This document shows positions 35,550 to 46,364 of a stretch of 48,955 bases of DNA, piece after piece. A model generated the notes under the pieces. The model saw nothing but the letters and a program-made list of their open reading frames with translations. It did no database searches and was not told where the DNA came from. The stretch comes from Lacisediminimonas sp. Its GTDB lineage: Bacteria > Pseudomonadota > Gammaproteobacteria > Burkholderiales > Burkholderiaceae_D. Numbering within the stretch: the stretch's first letter is position 1; each line of letters opens with the position of its first letter. A program made the position numbers and the translations under genes. Location of the stretch: the NCBI RefSeq assembly GCF_030645335.1, contig NZ_JAUSNH010000064.1, positions 1 to 48,955 on the forward strand. Reading direction: 5' to 3'.

Positions 35550-36422
35550 ATGAAACTGAAGTTCACCAAGATGCACGGCGCCGGCAATGATTTCATCGTC
35601 ATCGACGCCATCAGCCAGCAAGTCGCGCTCGACGCTGCGCAATGGCGGCGGCTGGCCGAGCGCCGCTTCGGCATTGGCGCCGACCAGATACTGGTGGTCG
35701 AACGGGCGCAGCGGCCGGATGTCGATTTCCGTTATCGCATCTACAACGCCGACGGCGGCGAAGTGGAACAGTGCGGCAATGGCGCGCGCGCCTTCGTCAA
35801 GTTCGTCACCGACAAGGGCCTGACCGACAAGCGCTCGATCCTGGTCGAGACCATGGCCGGCACGATTGCCCTGACGCTGGAGGCCGGCGGCGGCATCACC
35901 GTCAACATGGGCGCGCCGGTGCTGGAGCCGGCGCTGGTGCCCTTCGACGCCAGCGGCCTGCAAGCGGCGGCGCAAGGCAGCGACCGCCTGTGGCCGCTGG
36001 AAATCGGTGCGCGCACGATTGCGTTTTCGGTGGTGTCGATGGGCAACCCGCACGCGGTGCAAGTGGTGCCCGATGTCGATGCCGCCGCGGTCGCAACAGA
36101 AGGCCCCCTGATCGAACATCACGCGCGCTTTCCCAATCGCGTCAATGCCGGCTTCATGCAGGTAGTCGATGCCCACACCATCCGCTTGCGCGTCTTCGAG
36201 CGCGGCGCGGGCGAGACGCTTTCCTGCGGCACCGGCGCTTGCGCCGCCGTGGTGGCGGGCGTGCGGCGCGGCCTGCTGCAGTCGCCGGTACGGGTCCAGA
36301 CCCGTGGCGGCGTCCTGTCCATCGCCTGGGCCGGCGGCGCATCGCCGGTGATGATGACCGGGCCTGCGGTCTCCGTGTTCGACGGGGAAATCGACATTGG
36401 GCCGGCGCCGCAGGTCGGTTAA
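35550..36422 (+). CDS. dapF: Diaminopimelate epimerase
   Basis: A 290-residue PLP-independent epimerase converting LL- to meso-diaminopimelate for lysine and peptidoglycan synthesis. The two catalytic cysteines are visible: C75 in [10 protein letters not shown] and C226 in LSCGTGACA. The start [15 protein letters not shown] is the family N-terminus. GNPHAVQVV in the middle is a substrate-binding block. Length is slightly above the usual ~275. It stands upstream of the DUF484 gene and xerC, the order dapF–DUF484–xerC also known from E. coli and relatives. Confidence 0.96.
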   Translation: MKLKFTKMHGAGNDFIVIDAISQQVALDAAQWRRLAERRFGIGADQILVVERAQRPDVDFRYRIYNADGGEVEQCGNGARAFVKFVTDKGLTDKRSILVETMAGTIALTLEAGGGITVNMGAPVLEPALVPFDASGLQAAAQGSDRLWPLEIGARTIAFSVVSMGNPHAVQVVPDVDAAAVATEGPLIEHHARFPNRVNAGFMQVVDAHTIRLRVFERGAGETLSCGTGACAAVVAGVRRGLLQSPVRVQTRGGVLSIAWAGGASPVMMTGPAVSVFDGEIDIGPAPQVG

Positions 36423-36496
36423 AATCCGTCACGTATTTCATGGCGTCAACAAAAAGCCGCGCTGCGGCTTCGCGCCATCCAGAACCGGGAAATCTC

Positions 36497-37165
36497 ATGA
36501 CAGTTGAACTCGACGCCGCCGCCGTTGCCGCCTACCTCGCCAGCCATCCGCAATTTTTTGATGAGCATGCGCCACTGCTGGCCGGGCTGCGCCTGTCGAG
36601 TCCGCTCGGCGGCCGCACGCTGTCGCTGCAGGACCGGCAGATGGACGTGCTGCGGGAAAAGGTCAAGGCGCTGGAAATGCGCCTGGCCGACCTGTATCGG
36701 GTCGGCGAAAGCAACGATGCGCTCAACGAGCATTTCCAGGACTGGACCTGCGCACTGCTGACGGCGCGCAACGATGTCGACCTGCCGCATATCCTGGTGG
36801 ACGGTATCAGGACCATTTTCAAGGTGCCGCATGCCACGCTGCGCCTGTGGGACGTGGCGCAGCCGTATGCCCATACCTGGTACGCAGAAGACGTATCGGC
36901 CGACACCCGGCTGTTCGCCAACAGCCTGCATATGCCGTTCTGCGGCCCCAACAACGACCTGGAAGCAGCGCGCCTGCTGGAAGACGCCGGCCAGGTCGAT
37001 TCCGTGGCGCTGCTGCCGCTGCGCACCAGCGCCGACAGCCCGGCCTTCGGCCTGTTGGTGCTCGGCTCGCCAGACAGCGCGCGTTTCACGGCCGACATGG
37101 CAACCGACTTCCTGTCCCGCATCGGGCGCACCGCGGCGGCTGCGCTGTCGCCACTGCTGGCCTGA
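36497..37165 (+). CDS. DUF484 family protein
   Basis: A 222-residue protein of the DUF484 family, which has a GAF-like fold and unknown function. The N-terminus has VAAYLASHPQFFDEHAPLLAGL, and QDRQMDVLREKVKALEMRLADL (about 50-72) predicts a short coiled coil. The rest is GAF-like (LRLWDVAQPY… SVALLPLRTSADSPAFGLLVLGSPD…F). ATG 36497 has GGGA upstream; an in-frame ATG at 36440 has no ribosome-binding site. It lies 27 bases before xerC and 75 after dapF, which matches the conserved dapF–DUF484–xerC order. Confidence 0.88.
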   Translation: MTVELDAAAVAAYLASHPQFFDEHAPLLAGLRLSSPLGGRTLSLQDRQMDVLREKVKALEMRLADLYRVGESNDALNEHFQDWTCALLTARNDVDLPHILVDGIRTIFKVPHATLRLWDVAQPYAHTWYAEDVSADTRLFANSLHMPFCGPNNDLEAARLLEDAGQVDSVALLPLRTSADSPAFGLLVLGSPDSARFTADMATDFLSRIGRTAAAALSPLLA

Positions 37166-37191
37166 GTTCGATCCAGCCGCGTCGTCCAGGC

Positions 37192-38163
37192 ATGACGTTC
37201 AACAGCGACATCAACAATTACCTGGAAGCACTGCGCACCCAGCGCAAGCTATCGCCGCATACGCTATCGAGCTACGGCGGCGACCTGCTCACGCTGGCCG
37301 GCTTCGCCGCCGCTTCCGGCACCAGTCCGGGACCGGAGCAGGTCACCCATTTCCAGATCCGCAAGCTGGCCTCGCAACTGCATGCGCAGGGCCTGTCGCC
37401 GCGCTCGATTGCCCGCAAGCTGTCGGCATGGCGCGGCTTTTTCGGCTGGCTGGCAGAGCAGGGACGTGCACTGGAGCGCAATCCGGTCGATGGCGTCAAG
37501 GCGCCGCGCCGCGCAAAATCGCTGCCCAAGGCCCTGTCGCCGGACGACGCCATCCGGCTGGTGGGGCAGTCCACGCCCGGTCGCGATCCGACAGACGCCC
37601 AGCAAGTCTGCAACCGCGCCATGTTCGAGCTGCTGTATTCCAGCGGCCTGCGCGTGTCCGAACTGGCCGGACTGGACCTGCGCTATGCCCAGCAAGGCGG
37701 CTACCGCTCGCTCGGCTGGCTGGATGACCAGCTCGCCGAGGTCACCGTGACCGGCAAGGGCAACAAGATGCGCACGGTGCCGGTCGGCACACACGCCAGC
37801 CAGGCGCTGCGGGCCTGGATCCTGGCGCGGCCGGCGCCGGCAGCGACTGCCGACCCGGAACACCAGTGCGCGCTGTTCCTGAACAGCCGCGGCCGGCGCA
37901 TCCGGCCGCAACTGGTGCAAAAGCGGATCAAGGCCCATGGACTGGCGCTTGGCATACCGGCCAATGTCCATCCGCACGTGATGCGCCACTCGTTCGCCTC
38001 GCATGTGCTGCAGTCGTCGGGCGACTTGCGCGCAGTCCAGGAAATGCTTGGACACGCCTCGATCGCGTCAACCCAGGTATATACTTCGCTCGACTTCCAG
38101 CGGCTGGCCACGGTGTACGACGCCGCCCATCCGCGCGCAAAAAAACGCAGCGGACCGGCCTGA
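37192..38163 (+). CDS. xerC: Site-specific tyrosine recombinase XerC
   Basis: A 323-residue recombinase that, with XerD, resolves chromosome dimers at dif. The N-terminal SAM-like domain spans ~1-105 (LRTQRKLSPHTLSSYGGDL). The catalytic residues are R154 (SSGLRVSEL), K189 (TGKGNKMR), H262 and R265 (HPHVMRHSFASH), H288 (GHASI) and Y297 (TQVYTSLDF). Length is a little over the usual ~300. The start is ATG 37192; the long upstream open frame lies inside the DUF484 gene. Synteny with dapF and DUF484 distinguishes it from a mobile-element integrase. Confidence 0.94.
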   Translation: MTFNSDINNYLEALRTQRKLSPHTLSSYGGDLLTLAGFAAASGTSPGPEQVTHFQIRKLASQLHAQGLSPRSIARKLSAWRGFFGWLAEQGRALERNPVDGVKAPRRAKSLPKALSPDDAIRLVGQSTPGRDPTDAQQVCNRAMFELLYSSGLRVSELAGLDLRYAQQGGYRSLGWLDDQLAEVTVTGKGNKMRTVPVGTHASQALRAWILARPAPAATADPEHQCALFLNSRGRRIRPQLVQKRIKAHGLALGIPANVHPHVMRHSFASHVLQSSGDLRAVQEMLGHASIASTQVYTSLDFQRLATVYDAAHPRAKKRSGPA

Positions 38164-38241
38164 CACGGCGGCAAAGCAAGACGCTGCCTTGCGCACCGCT
38201 TTGCACACGACCTTGCACACCACATTCCACATCCGAACCCC

Positions 38242-39300
<1,059 letters not shown>

Positions 39301-39389
39301 ACTAGCCTCGTTTTTCAGGGACAGTCGCTGCGACGCGCCGTTTCGCCGCGCAGCTTATGACGCATGCCGGGCAGTTCATCGGAGGTCGA

Positions 39390-40169
39390 ATGAACGCAAC
39401 CGTAACACGAGCTGTAAAGAAGCCGGCCGCAAAAAAAGCGGCAAGCAAGGCAAAAACCGCGTCAGTACCCGCCGTCAAGGCGACCAGCGCGAAGCCGCGC
39501 GGCAGCACCGCCCTGGCCGCGTCGAAGGCAGTCGCGCCCGCCGCCCCTGTTGCCAGCAAGCCGGCAGCCAAAAAAACGGCCGCCAAGCCCGTGGTCGCGG
39601 CGCCGCCCAAGCCCGGCAAGCCAGGCAAGAATCCGCAGTCTAGTCTGAGCAGTAACAAAGCCCCTGCCATATCGGCAGATACAATCCAGAAACCCGTAGT
39701 CTCGAGATCAAGCGAAGTGGCAACGAAAACATCCAAATCGACATCAGCACCGGCGAACGGAGCACTGCTCACGGAAGCGCAACTTCTCCAAATGGGCGAG
39801 AAGGAATACATGAATCCGGCCCAGCTCGCCTTTTTCAAGGCGCGCCTGCAACAAATCGAGCGTGATTTGCTGAAGAATGCCGGCGAAACCACCGAGCACC
39901 TGCGGGAAACCGTGCTGGTGCCCGACCCCGCCGACCGCGCAACCATCGAAGAAGAGCATGCGCTTGAACTGCGCACCCGTGATCGCGAACGCAAATTGCT
40001 GAAGAAAGTGCAGCAATCGATTGCATCGATCGACAGCGGCGACTACGGCTGGTGCGAGGAAACCGGCGAGCCGATCGGCATTCCCCGGCTGCTGGCGCGT
40101 CCGACCGCGACACTGTCGCTGGAAGCGCAGCAACGGCGCGAACTCAAGCAAAAGCTGTACGGCGACTGA
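39390..40169 (+). CDS. dksA: DksA with long Lys/Ala-rich N-terminal extension
   Basis: A 259-residue DksA, the RNA polymerase secondary-channel factor that works with ppGpp. Residues ~126-259 are a complete DksA: LLTEAQLLQMGEKEYMN, the coiled coil with the DPADRATIEEEHALELRTRDRERKL tip, and the globular part. The zinc finger has one cysteine (C222 in GWCEETGEP) and lacks the other three; I recall this as usual for beta-proteobacterial DksA. Residues 1-125 are low-complexity and basic (KKPAAKKAASKAK, KPAAKKTAAK), like histone-H1-type tails. ATG 39390 has GGAGG nine bases upstream; ATG 39357 does not. A TATAAA at 39296-39301 overlapping the GTPase stop may be its -10 box. Confidence 0.93.
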   Translation: MNATVTRAVKKPAAKKAASKAKTASVPAVKATSAKPRGSTALAASKAVAPAAPVASKPAAKKTAAKPVVAAPPKPGKPGKNPQSSLSSNKAPAISADTIQKPVVSRSSEVATKTSKSTSAPANGALLTEAQLLQMGEKEYMNPAQLAFFKARLQQIERDLLKNAGETTEHLRETVLVPDPADRATIEEEHALELRTRDRERKLLKKVQQSIASIDSGDYGWCEETGEPIGIPRLLARPTATLSLEAQQRRELKQKLYGD

Positions 40170-40265
40170 TTCCCGCGGACAGTCCGGTAGCCAGCGCTTC
40201 CTGCACGCATTGGCCGTCAGTATTTTTGTAAAAAGTCTCCGCCGCCCGCTTTCGCCCTCCACACC

Positions 40266-40640
40266 ATGCACCGATTCAGCCGACTGAACAGGCAATGCAT
40301 ACTCACCAGTGTCCTGACACTGGCGCTGCTGTTCGTCCAGTCGCTTGGACTGTTGCACGCGGTGGCGCATGCCGGCAACGCGCCTGCCAGCCACGGCCTG
40401 CAGATTGTGCAACTGGCGCCGGCGGATTCCTCCCCGGCCGACACCAGCCTGTTCGACGGCAAGCATTCCTGCGCGTCCTTCGAGGCCGCAACGCTGGGGG
40501 CTGCCGTGCATGTCAAGGCGTTCATCGCCTTGCTGCCCATCAATGCCAGCCTCCCGGCCGGCAGGCCGCTGCCGGTCTCGCGTGACGCCGTCACGCGGTA
40601 CCACTTCGAGTCGCGCGCTCCACCTTCCCGCTTGTCCTGA
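40266..40640 (+). CDS. Small secreted protein preceding the TonB receptor (DUF2946-like)
   Basis: A 124-residue exported protein. The N-terminus (to about 35) is hydrophobic and cleavable (TLALLFVQSLGLLHAVAHAG). The middle has a DGKHSCASFEAATLG motif with an H-x-C pair, as in short secreted proteins that stand before metal-linked TonB receptors. The C-terminus is proline/arginine rich. It may be a periplasmic metal-binding accessory, but the motif match is weak. The ATG at 40266 is not preceded by a clear ribosome-binding site. It is 94 bases before the receptor gene. Confidence 0.55.
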   Translation: MHRFSRLNRQCILTSVLTLALLFVQSLGLLHAVAHAGNAPASHGLQIVQLAPADSSPADTSLFDGKHSCASFEAATLGAAVHVKAFIALLPINASLPAGRPLPVSRDAVTRYHFESRAPPSRLS

Positions 40641-40734
40641 ATCGATTCTCCCTGTTCGGCACTGCCTTGCAGGGGTTTGTCGTCGCGTGCCGCATTTCCG
40701 GCGCGCGGCCTTGATCAGAACAATCCGGAACTCC

Positions 40735-42735
40735 ATGAACACGACTAAAAAAGTTACGCTGGCCATCCTGCTTGGCCACGCCTGCACACACCATGCATTC
40801 GCCCAGAGCGACGGCCGCAGCGTCCAAACGCTGCCGGAAGTCCAGGTCACCGCGCAGCCGGGCGACAGCGGTCCGCAAACCGAGACCTGGTCGCCAGACC
40901 GCATCCTGACGGGCGACGAGCTGCGCAACCGGATGGGCAGCTCGTTAGGCGAAACGCTGGGCAACGAAGCCGGCGTCGCCACCTCCGGTTTTGGCGCTGC
41001 GGCCGCGCGCCCGATCATCCGCGGACTCGACGGATCGCGGGTCAAGATCCTGCAGAACGGCATGTCCGTGATGGATGTGTCGACGCTCTCGCAAGACCAT
41101 GCAGTGGGTGTTTCCACCAGTAATTCGCGCCAGGTGGAGATCGTGCGCGGCCCGCGCACGCTGCTCTACGGCTCGGGCGTCATCGGGGGCACGGTCAACG
41201 TGATCAATGACCGCATCCCGACTGAGCTGCCGGCCCGTCCCGGCGGCGAAGCCGAACTGCGGCTGGGGTCGGTGGACAGCAGCAGCAATGGCTCGGTCTC
41301 GGTGGACGGCGCGGCCGGCAAGATCGGCTTGCATGTCGACGCCAGCGCGCTGAACGCCGGCGACTACCGGATTCCGGGCTACCGCATCCGCAACGATCCG
41401 GCATCGGCCCAGGACCGGCTGCCACAGACTTACAGCCGCCAGCAATCGCTCGGCGCCGGCGGCGCCTATATCGGCGACTGGGGCCATGCCGGCCTCTCCG
41501 TCACCAGCCTGGCCAACCATTATGGCGTGCCGACCCCGGAAGGCGCCAATATCGAGCTGGAGCAGCAGCGCATCGACTTCGACACGCTGTGGCGCAATCC
41601 GTCGCCGGCATTCGAAAGCTTCCAGCTGCGGCTGGGCTATACCGACTACCGTCACACCGAGTTCGACGTTGCTAGGGTGCCGGAGACCAATTTCAGCAAT
41701 CGCGCCTGGGAGTCGCGCCTGGACTGGCAGCACCGGCCAATCGCCGGATGGCGCGGCCGTTTTGGCTTGCAGACTGAAGACGGCAGCTTTGCTGCGCGCA
41801 GTGCCAGTACCGGCGCACCCGGCACCATCGAGCCGACCCGCTCCAGCATGCTGGCGGCCTTCATTGCCGAGGAAAGGGACTTCGGCGCGCTCAAACTCAG
41901 CGCCGGTGCGCGACTGGAGTCGGTCGAGCGCCGTCCCGCAACACTGGCGCCACGCAGCTTCCAGCTCGGCTCTTTGTCGGGAGGCGCATTGTGGACAGTG
42001 GCTCCCGGCTACGGCGTCGGCGCGACGCTGACCCGCACCCAACGCGCGCCCGGCATCGAAGAACTGTATTCGAACGGTCCGCACCACGCCACCGAAACCT
42101 TCGACCGCGGGCAGGCCAACCTGCAAGCGGAAACCTCCCGCGCGCTGGAGCTGTCGCTGCAAAAGAGCAGCGGACTGGTCCGCTGGAAGGCAAACCTGTT
42201 CCACACCCGGATCGACAATTTCATCTATGGCGCGCTGACCGGACGACAGCTCGACCCGGATGGCTTGCCCGGCGGCGACCTGAATGAACGCATCTCCAGC
42301 CAGGCGCCTGCCACGCTGCACGGCGCCGAACTGGAAGCCAGCTACAACGCCAACGGACCGGGGCTGTCGCTGCGCGGATTTGCCGACACTTCGCGCGGAC
42401 GTTTCACCAATGCCGGCAACCTGCCCCTGCAGCCAGCCTCCCGCGTCGGCCTTGAAGCCGCTTACCGGCAGGGACCCTGGCAAGGCGGCGTGTCGATCCT
42501 GCGCGCGCTGGCCCAGCAACGGCTGGCCTCGTTCGAAACCAGCGCCACCCCCGGCCATACCCGGCTCGACGCCAGCCTGGCCTATACCCACCGCATCGGC
42601 CAACAGCCCTGGACGGCATTCCTGTTGGGCCGCAACCTGCTTGACGAAGACATCCGGCTGGCCACCTCCTTGCTCAAGGATGCGGCTCCGCAAGCTGGCC
42701 GCAGCATCATCATCGGTTTGCGTACGCGTTTTTGA
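40735..42735 (+). CDS. TonB-dependent outer-membrane receptor, ZnuD-like
   Basis: A 666-residue receptor. Residues 1-23 form a signal peptide (ending HAFAQS), followed by a TonB-box-like LPEVQVTA. The plug domain contains GSSLGETLGNEAGVAT, PIIRGLDGSRVKIL, SQDHAVGVSTSNSRQVEIVRGPRTLLYGSG and GGTVNVI. The C-terminal barrel ends in the expected aromatic residue (RTRF). Plug sequence around the DHA and GGTVNV motifs resembles the zinc receptor ZnuD and relatives, but the His-rich zinc loops of Neisseria ZnuD are not evident, so the substrate may differ. The ATG at 40735 has GGAA upstream; the open frame runs further up but overlaps the small secreted protein in another frame. Confidence 0.88.
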   Translation: MNTTKKVTLAILLGHACTHHAFAQSDGRSVQTLPEVQVTAQPGDSGPQTETWSPDRILTGDELRNRMGSSLGETLGNEAGVATSGFGAAAARPIIRGLDGSRVKILQNGMSVMDVSTLSQDHAVGVSTSNSRQVEIVRGPRTLLYGSGVIGGTVNVINDRIPTELPARPGGEAELRLGSVDSSSNGSVSVDGAAGKIGLHVDASALNAGDYRIPGYRIRNDPASAQDRLPQTYSRQQSLGAGGAYIGDWGHAGLSVTSLANHYGVPTPEGANIELEQQRIDFDTLWRNPSPAFESFQLRLGYTDYRHTEFDVARVPETNFSNRAWESRLDWQHRPIAGWRGRFGLQTEDGSFAARSASTGAPGTIEPTRSSMLAAFIAEERDFGALKLSAGARLESVERRPATLAPRSFQLGSLSGGALWTVAPGYGVGATLTRTQRAPGIEELYSNGPHHATETFDRGQANLQAETSRALELSLQKSSGLVRWKANLFHTRIDNFIYGALTGRQLDPDGLPGGDLNERISSQAPATLHGAELEASYNANGPGLSLRGFADTSRGRFTNAGNLPLQPASRVGLEAAYRQGPWQGGVSILRALAQQRLASFETSATPGHTRLDASLAYTHRIGQQPWTAFLLGRNLLDEDIRLATSLLKDAAPQAGRSIIIGLRTRF

Positions 42736-42783
42736 TTTGCTAATGGTTATTCGTGCGAAAAACGTCATGAAATAGCGACACTG

Positions 42784-42801
42784 GCCCCAATTAAACGGGG
42801 C
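42784..42801 (+). terminator. Terminator-like hairpin after the TonB receptor
   Basis: GCCCC (42784-42788) and GGGGC (42797-42801) pair around AATTAAAC and are followed by TGGGCTTTAGCTTTG. The stem is short but the position, 48 bp after the receptor stop, suits a terminator. Confidence 0.5.
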
Positions 42802-42813
42802 TGGGCTTTAGCT

Positions 42814-42843
42814 TTGTTGGCCGCGCGGCGCAGAAGCTATAAT
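42814..42843 (+). promoter_or_regulatory. Promoter of the STAS-domain gene
   Basis: TTGTTG (42814-42819) and a perfect TATAAT (42838-42843) are 18 bp apart, 40 bp before the GTG start at 42884. Confidence 0.55.
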
Positions 42844-42883
42844 CTGTCGCTTGGAATCCGGTTTTTTTACTGACAGGTATAGC

Positions 42884-44311
42884 GTGGCCTTATTCGGTCT
42901 TTTTGGAAAGAAGGACAACAAACCCGCCCCGGCGGAAAAAAAAGCACCGGCAGACACGTCTGCGGCCGGCGCCAGGGCGCCGGTGACGCCTGTTGCCAAA
43001 CCGGATCCTGCTGCACCGGTACGGGCGCAACGGCGCGACCCCGCCGTCGCCAATGCCACCGCAAAAAAGATCGACGCCATCGAGTCCGAAATGTCGTCCG
43101 AGTTTTCGGCGACGCGTCTGCAAGCCGGCCATACCCGTCCGGGCCCTTCCGCCGAGGCGCAGCTTGCCAGCAAGGCTGCGCAAGCCAGTAATCTCCACAC
43201 CCGCCCCGGCCCGCAACACTCATTCGAGTCAACCTTGCCCAGCATCGGCATGAGCACCGAATTCCTGCTCGGCCCGCAAGGCAAGAACACCGACATCGTG
43301 ATCATCGGCACCGAGGCTGCGCAGGTCATTGAAGAAGCAGCGATCCTGTACGCCAGCAATCAGGGAGCCATGACCGAACAGGTACTGCGCGCGGCGATTG
43401 ACGGCAACATGATGGGCGAGCAGGTTTCCAAAGCGTGGCTGATGTTGTTCGACCTCTATCAGTTCACTGGCCGCCAGCGCGACTTCGACGCCTTGTCCAT
43501 CGATTATGCGAGCCTGTTTGAAACCTCCCCGCCGTCATGGCGCAGCAACGACGAGCAGGCAGCGCCAGCGCCGGACAAACAAGGGGTGGCCGGCGCCGGC
43601 GCCGTACCGTCGGTTGCCTTCGTGGGCAAACTCGACGGCAACATCATCCGCTTGCTGGAGCGGGTGCAAAAGCTGGCTGAAACCAGCCCCACCTTGCGGC
43701 TTGAATTCGCCCGCGTGCTCGAAGTCGATCCGATCGGCTGCGGTCTGCTGCTGCGCATCCTGAAAAGACTGCAGGCAACCGAGCGCGACCTGGTGCTGGT
43801 GGGCGCGCGCGAACTGGCTGAAAAAATCCGCAAGATACTGCAAGTCGGCCGCCGCGATGAGACCGAAGCGCCCTGGTTGCTGCTGCTGGAAATCCTTCGC
43901 CTGCTCAACGCCGAGCGCGAGTTCGAGGAGGCCAGCATCGATTACTGCGTGACATTCGAAGTCTCGCCACCCGCTTTCCAGGCGCCAAGGAACAAGGTGA
44001 CCACCGCCGAAGCCGGCGCGGAAAACCCGGCCGCGCTGACTTATGTATTGCCCGCCATCATAGAAGGCAAGACCGAACAATTGATCAGCGGCGTGGCTGC
44101 GTTTGCCAATTCCCACGATCCGGCCCTGGTCGATTGCGCCCGGTTGCAGCGCATCGACTTCAATGCGGCCGGCGAGTTGCTGTCGAGCCTGGCGCCGATC
44201 GTGGCCGAAGGCCGGGTGATTGAATTCATCGAAGTCAACCACCTGGTGGCGGCGCTGTTCGATGTGATCGGCTTGAAGGACATCGCACGGATCGTCGTGC
44301 GTAAAGGATAA
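42884..44311 (+). CDS. STAS-domain protein (anti-sigma-antagonist-like)
   Basis: A 475-residue cytoplasmic protein. The N-terminal ~125 residues are low-complexity (Ala/Pro/Lys-rich), with [13 protein letters not shown] at the start. Two similar alpha/beta domains follow, each with a repeated pattern ending [13 protein letters not shown] (first) and [13 protein letters not shown] (second). [19 protein letters not shown]… and [16 protein letters not shown]… look like STAS segments. No kinase, phosphatase or DNA-binding motif is seen. GTG 42884 is chosen with AGG upstream and the promoter at 42814-42843; the open frame begins at 42851. It is upstream of hslVU but separated by a 154-bp gap with its own promoter. 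Confidence 0.7.
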   Translation: MALFGLFGKKDNKPAPAEKKAPADTSAAGARAPVTPVAKPDPAAPVRAQRRDPAVANATAKKIDAIESEMSSEFSATRLQAGHTRPGPSAEAQLASKAAQASNLHTRPGPQHSFESTLPSIGMSTEFLLGPQGKNTDIVIIGTEAAQVIEEAAILYASNQGAMTEQVLRAAIDGNMMGEQVSKAWLMLFDLYQFTGRQRDFDALSIDYASLFETSPPSWRSNDEQAAPAPDKQGVAGAGAVPSVAFVGKLDGNIIRLLERVQKLAETSPTLRLEFARVLEVDPIGCGLLLRILKRLQATERDLVLVGARELAEKIRKILQVGRRDETEAPWLLLLEILRLLNAEREFEEASIDYCVTFEVSPPAFQAPRNKVTTAEAGAENPAALTYVLPAIIEGKTEQLISGVAAFANSHDPALVDCARLQRIDFNAAGELLSSLAPIVAEGRVIEFIEVNHLVAALFDVIGLKDIARIVVRKG

Positions 44312-44336
44312 GGCCCGGGCGGCTCGGCCGTCCACG

Positions 44337-44364
44337 CTTGCAATCCCTCGCTGCATCCCCATAT
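44337..44364 (+). promoter_or_regulatory. Sigma-32 (heat-shock) promoter of hslVU
   Basis: CTTGCAA (44337-44343) matches the RpoH -35 consensus CTTGAAA with one change. CCCCATAT (44357-44364) matches the CCCCATNT -10 fully. Spacing is 13 bp. The start would be near 44371, about 95 nt before hslV. Its presence before a known heat-shock operon strongly supports the call. Confidence 0.85.
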
Positions 44365-44465
44365 TTTTTTCCTGCGTCGACCAAACGCGTTGCGCGATAT
44401 TGGCTGACGTGCAACAAACCTGGTCGCTATGCTGGATCAGCCAGCCGAACTCCAAAAGGGATGCA

Positions 44466-45002
44466 ATGGAACAATTTCACGGCACCACGATATTGTCTGT
44501 GCGCCGCGGCAACCTGGTTGCCCTGGGCGGCGACGGCCAGGTTACGCTGGGCAATACCGTGATGAAAGGAACCGCACGCAAGGTGCGCAAGCTGTACCAG
44601 GGCAAGGTACTGGCCGGATTTGCCGGTGGCACGGCCGACGCTTTCACATTGATCGAACGCTTCGAAGGCAAGCTTGAAAAGCACCAGGGCAACCTGATGC
44701 GCGCCTCGGTAGAGCTGGCCAAGGATTGGCGTACCGACCGCATGTTGCGCCGCCTGGAGGCCATGCTGCTGGTGGCAGACCGGGATTCCACGCTGGTCAT
44801 CACCGGCAATGGCGACGTGCTGGAGCCGGAAGACGGCATCGGCGCAATTGGCTCGGGCGGCACCTACGCCCAGTCCGCCGCCAAGGCGCTGCAGGAGAAC
44901 ACCGAATTGTCGCCGCTGGAGATCGTCAAGAAATCACTGACCATCGCCGGCCAGTTGTGCATTTACACCAACCAGTCGCATACGATCGAAACGCTGGAAT
45001 AG
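44466..45002 (+). CDS. hslV: ATP-dependent protease subunit HslV
   Basis: A 178-residue threonine peptidase that forms the proteolytic chamber of HslVU. The propeptide MEQFHG precedes the nucleophile T7 (TTILSVRRG), and [35 protein letters not shown] and [15 protein letters not shown] are the proteasome-type motifs. The ATG follows AAAGGGA at five bases. hslU starts 8 bases after the stop. Expression is expected to rise on heat shock from the promoter at 44337. Confidence 0.96.
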   Translation: MEQFHGTTILSVRRGNLVALGGDGQVTLGNTVMKGTARKVRKLYQGKVLAGFAGGTADAFTLIERFEGKLEKHQGNLMRASVELAKDWRTDRMLRRLEAMLLVADRDSTLVITGNGDVLEPEDGIGAIGSGGTYAQSAAKALQENTELSPLEIVKKSLTIAGQLCIYTNQSHTIETLE

Positions 45003-45010
45003 GCAAAACC

Positions 45011-46348
45011 ATGAACATGACTCCGCAAGAGATCGTCGCCGAACTCGACAAGCATGTCGTCGGCCAGTCGCGCGCCAAGCGCGCCGTGGCCATTGCGCTG
45101 CGCAACCGCTGGCGCCGGCAGCAGGTCGGTGAGCCGCTGCGCCATGAAATCACGCCCAAGAACATCCTGATGATCGGCCCCACCGGCGTGGGCAAGACAG
45201 AAATCGCGCGCCGCCTGGCCAAACTGGCGGATGCGCCTTTCATCAAGATCGAAGCCACCAAATTCACGGAAGTCGGTTATGTCGGCCGCGATGTCGACAC
45301 CATCGTGCGCGACCTGCTCGACATCGGCATCAAGCAGACCCGCGAGCAGGAAGTGCAGAAGGTTCGCGAGCGGGCCCGGGACGCCGCCGAAGAGCGCATC
45401 CTCGATATCCTGGTGCCGCCGGCGCGCGATTTCGGCTTTGGCAGCACGGGCGCCGCGCCGGAAAAGGACGAGTCGCCGACCCGGCAAACATTCCGCAAGC
45501 GCCTGCGCGAAGGTGCACTCGATGACAAGGAAGTCGAGATCGACGTCGCCGAAGCCGCGCCGCAAATGGAAATCATGGCCCCGCCCGGCATGGAAGAAAT
45601 GACCGAGCAGATCAAGTCGATGTTTTCCGGCATGGGCGCCCCGCGCAAGAAGCCGCGCAAGATGGCCATCCGCGAGGCGCTGAAGGTGCTGGTCGACGAA
45701 GAAGCTGCGCGCATGGTCAACGAAGATGAGTTGAAGCGCACCGCGATCCATAATGTCGAGCAGAACGGCATCGTCTTCCTGGACGAAATCGACAAGATCA
45801 CCAACCGTTCCGAAGTCGGCGGCGCTGACGTGTCGCGCGCCGGCGTGCAGCGCGACTTGCTGCCCCTGGTGGAAGGCACGACCGTCAACACCAAGTACGG
45901 CATGGTGCGCACCGACCATATCCTGTTCATCGCGTCGGGCGCATTCCATTTGTCGCGGCCGTCGGACCTGATACCGGAATTGCAGGGGCGCTTCCCGATC
46001 CGGGTCGAGCTCGACACGCTGTCGATTGCCGACTTCGAACGCATCCTGACCAGCACCGACGCCTGCCTGACGACCCAGTACGAAGCATTGCTCGCCACTG
46101 AAAACGTCAAGCTGTCCTACCAGCCGGACGGCATCCGGCGGCTGGCGGAAATTGCCTGCTCGGTCAATGAAAAAACCGAAAACATCGGCGCCCGCCGCCT
46201 GTACACGGTCATGGAAAAGCTGCTGGAAGAAATCTCCTACGAAGCCAGCAGCCATTCAGGCAGCGAGATTTCGATCGACGCTGCTTATGTCGACAGCAAG
46301 CTGGGCGAACTGGCGGTCAACGACGACTTGTCGCGTTACGTGCTGTAA
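45011..46348 (+). CDS. hslU: ATP-dependent protease ATPase subunit HslU
   Basis: A 445-residue AAA+ unfoldase that feeds HslV. Walker [10 protein letters not shown] is at 56-64, followed by [25 protein letters not shown] (pore GYVG). The I-domain is the long charged insert (~115-235). Walker B lies in [11 protein letters not shown] (about 253), sensor region [28 protein letters not shown], and the sensor-2 arginine in [15 protein letters not shown]. It has a typical C-terminus ending in a hydrophobic residue (RYVL), which docks into HslV. A second ATG six bases in is possible. Confidence 0.97.
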   Translation: MNMTPQEIVAELDKHVVGQSRAKRAVAIALRNRWRRQQVGEPLRHEITPKNILMIGPTGVGKTEIARRLAKLADAPFIKIEATKFTEVGYVGRDVDTIVRDLLDIGIKQTREQEVQKVRERARDAAEERILDILVPPARDFGFGSTGAAPEKDESPTRQTFRKRLREGALDDKEVEIDVAEAAPQMEIMAPPGMEEMTEQIKSMFSGMGAPRKKPRKMAIREALKVLVDEEAARMVNEDELKRTAIHNVEQNGIVFLDEIDKITNRSEVGGADVSRAGVQRDLLPLVEGTTVNTKYGMVRTDHILFIASGAFHLSRPSDLIPELQGRFPIRVELDTLSIADFERILTSTDACLTTQYEALLATENVKLSYQPDGIRRLAEIACSVNEKTENIGARRLYTVMEKLLEEISYEASSHSGSEISIDAAYVDSKLGELAVNDDLSRYVL

Positions 46349-46364
46349 GCAAGCGGGGGACGCA

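Noticed and set aside
37192-38163. Integrase of a mobile element
   Set aside because: The dapF–DUF484 context and domain layout identify XerC.
38164-38241. Zur-type operator before the COG0523 GTPase
   Set aside because: No TGTTATA-type palindrome is present here or before dksA and the TonB receptor.
40020-40120. DksA zinc finger looked mutated (one cysteine of four)
   Set aside because: From memory of beta-proteobacterial DksA proteins this CEETGEPIG form is the normal housekeeping version, so it is not reported as damage.
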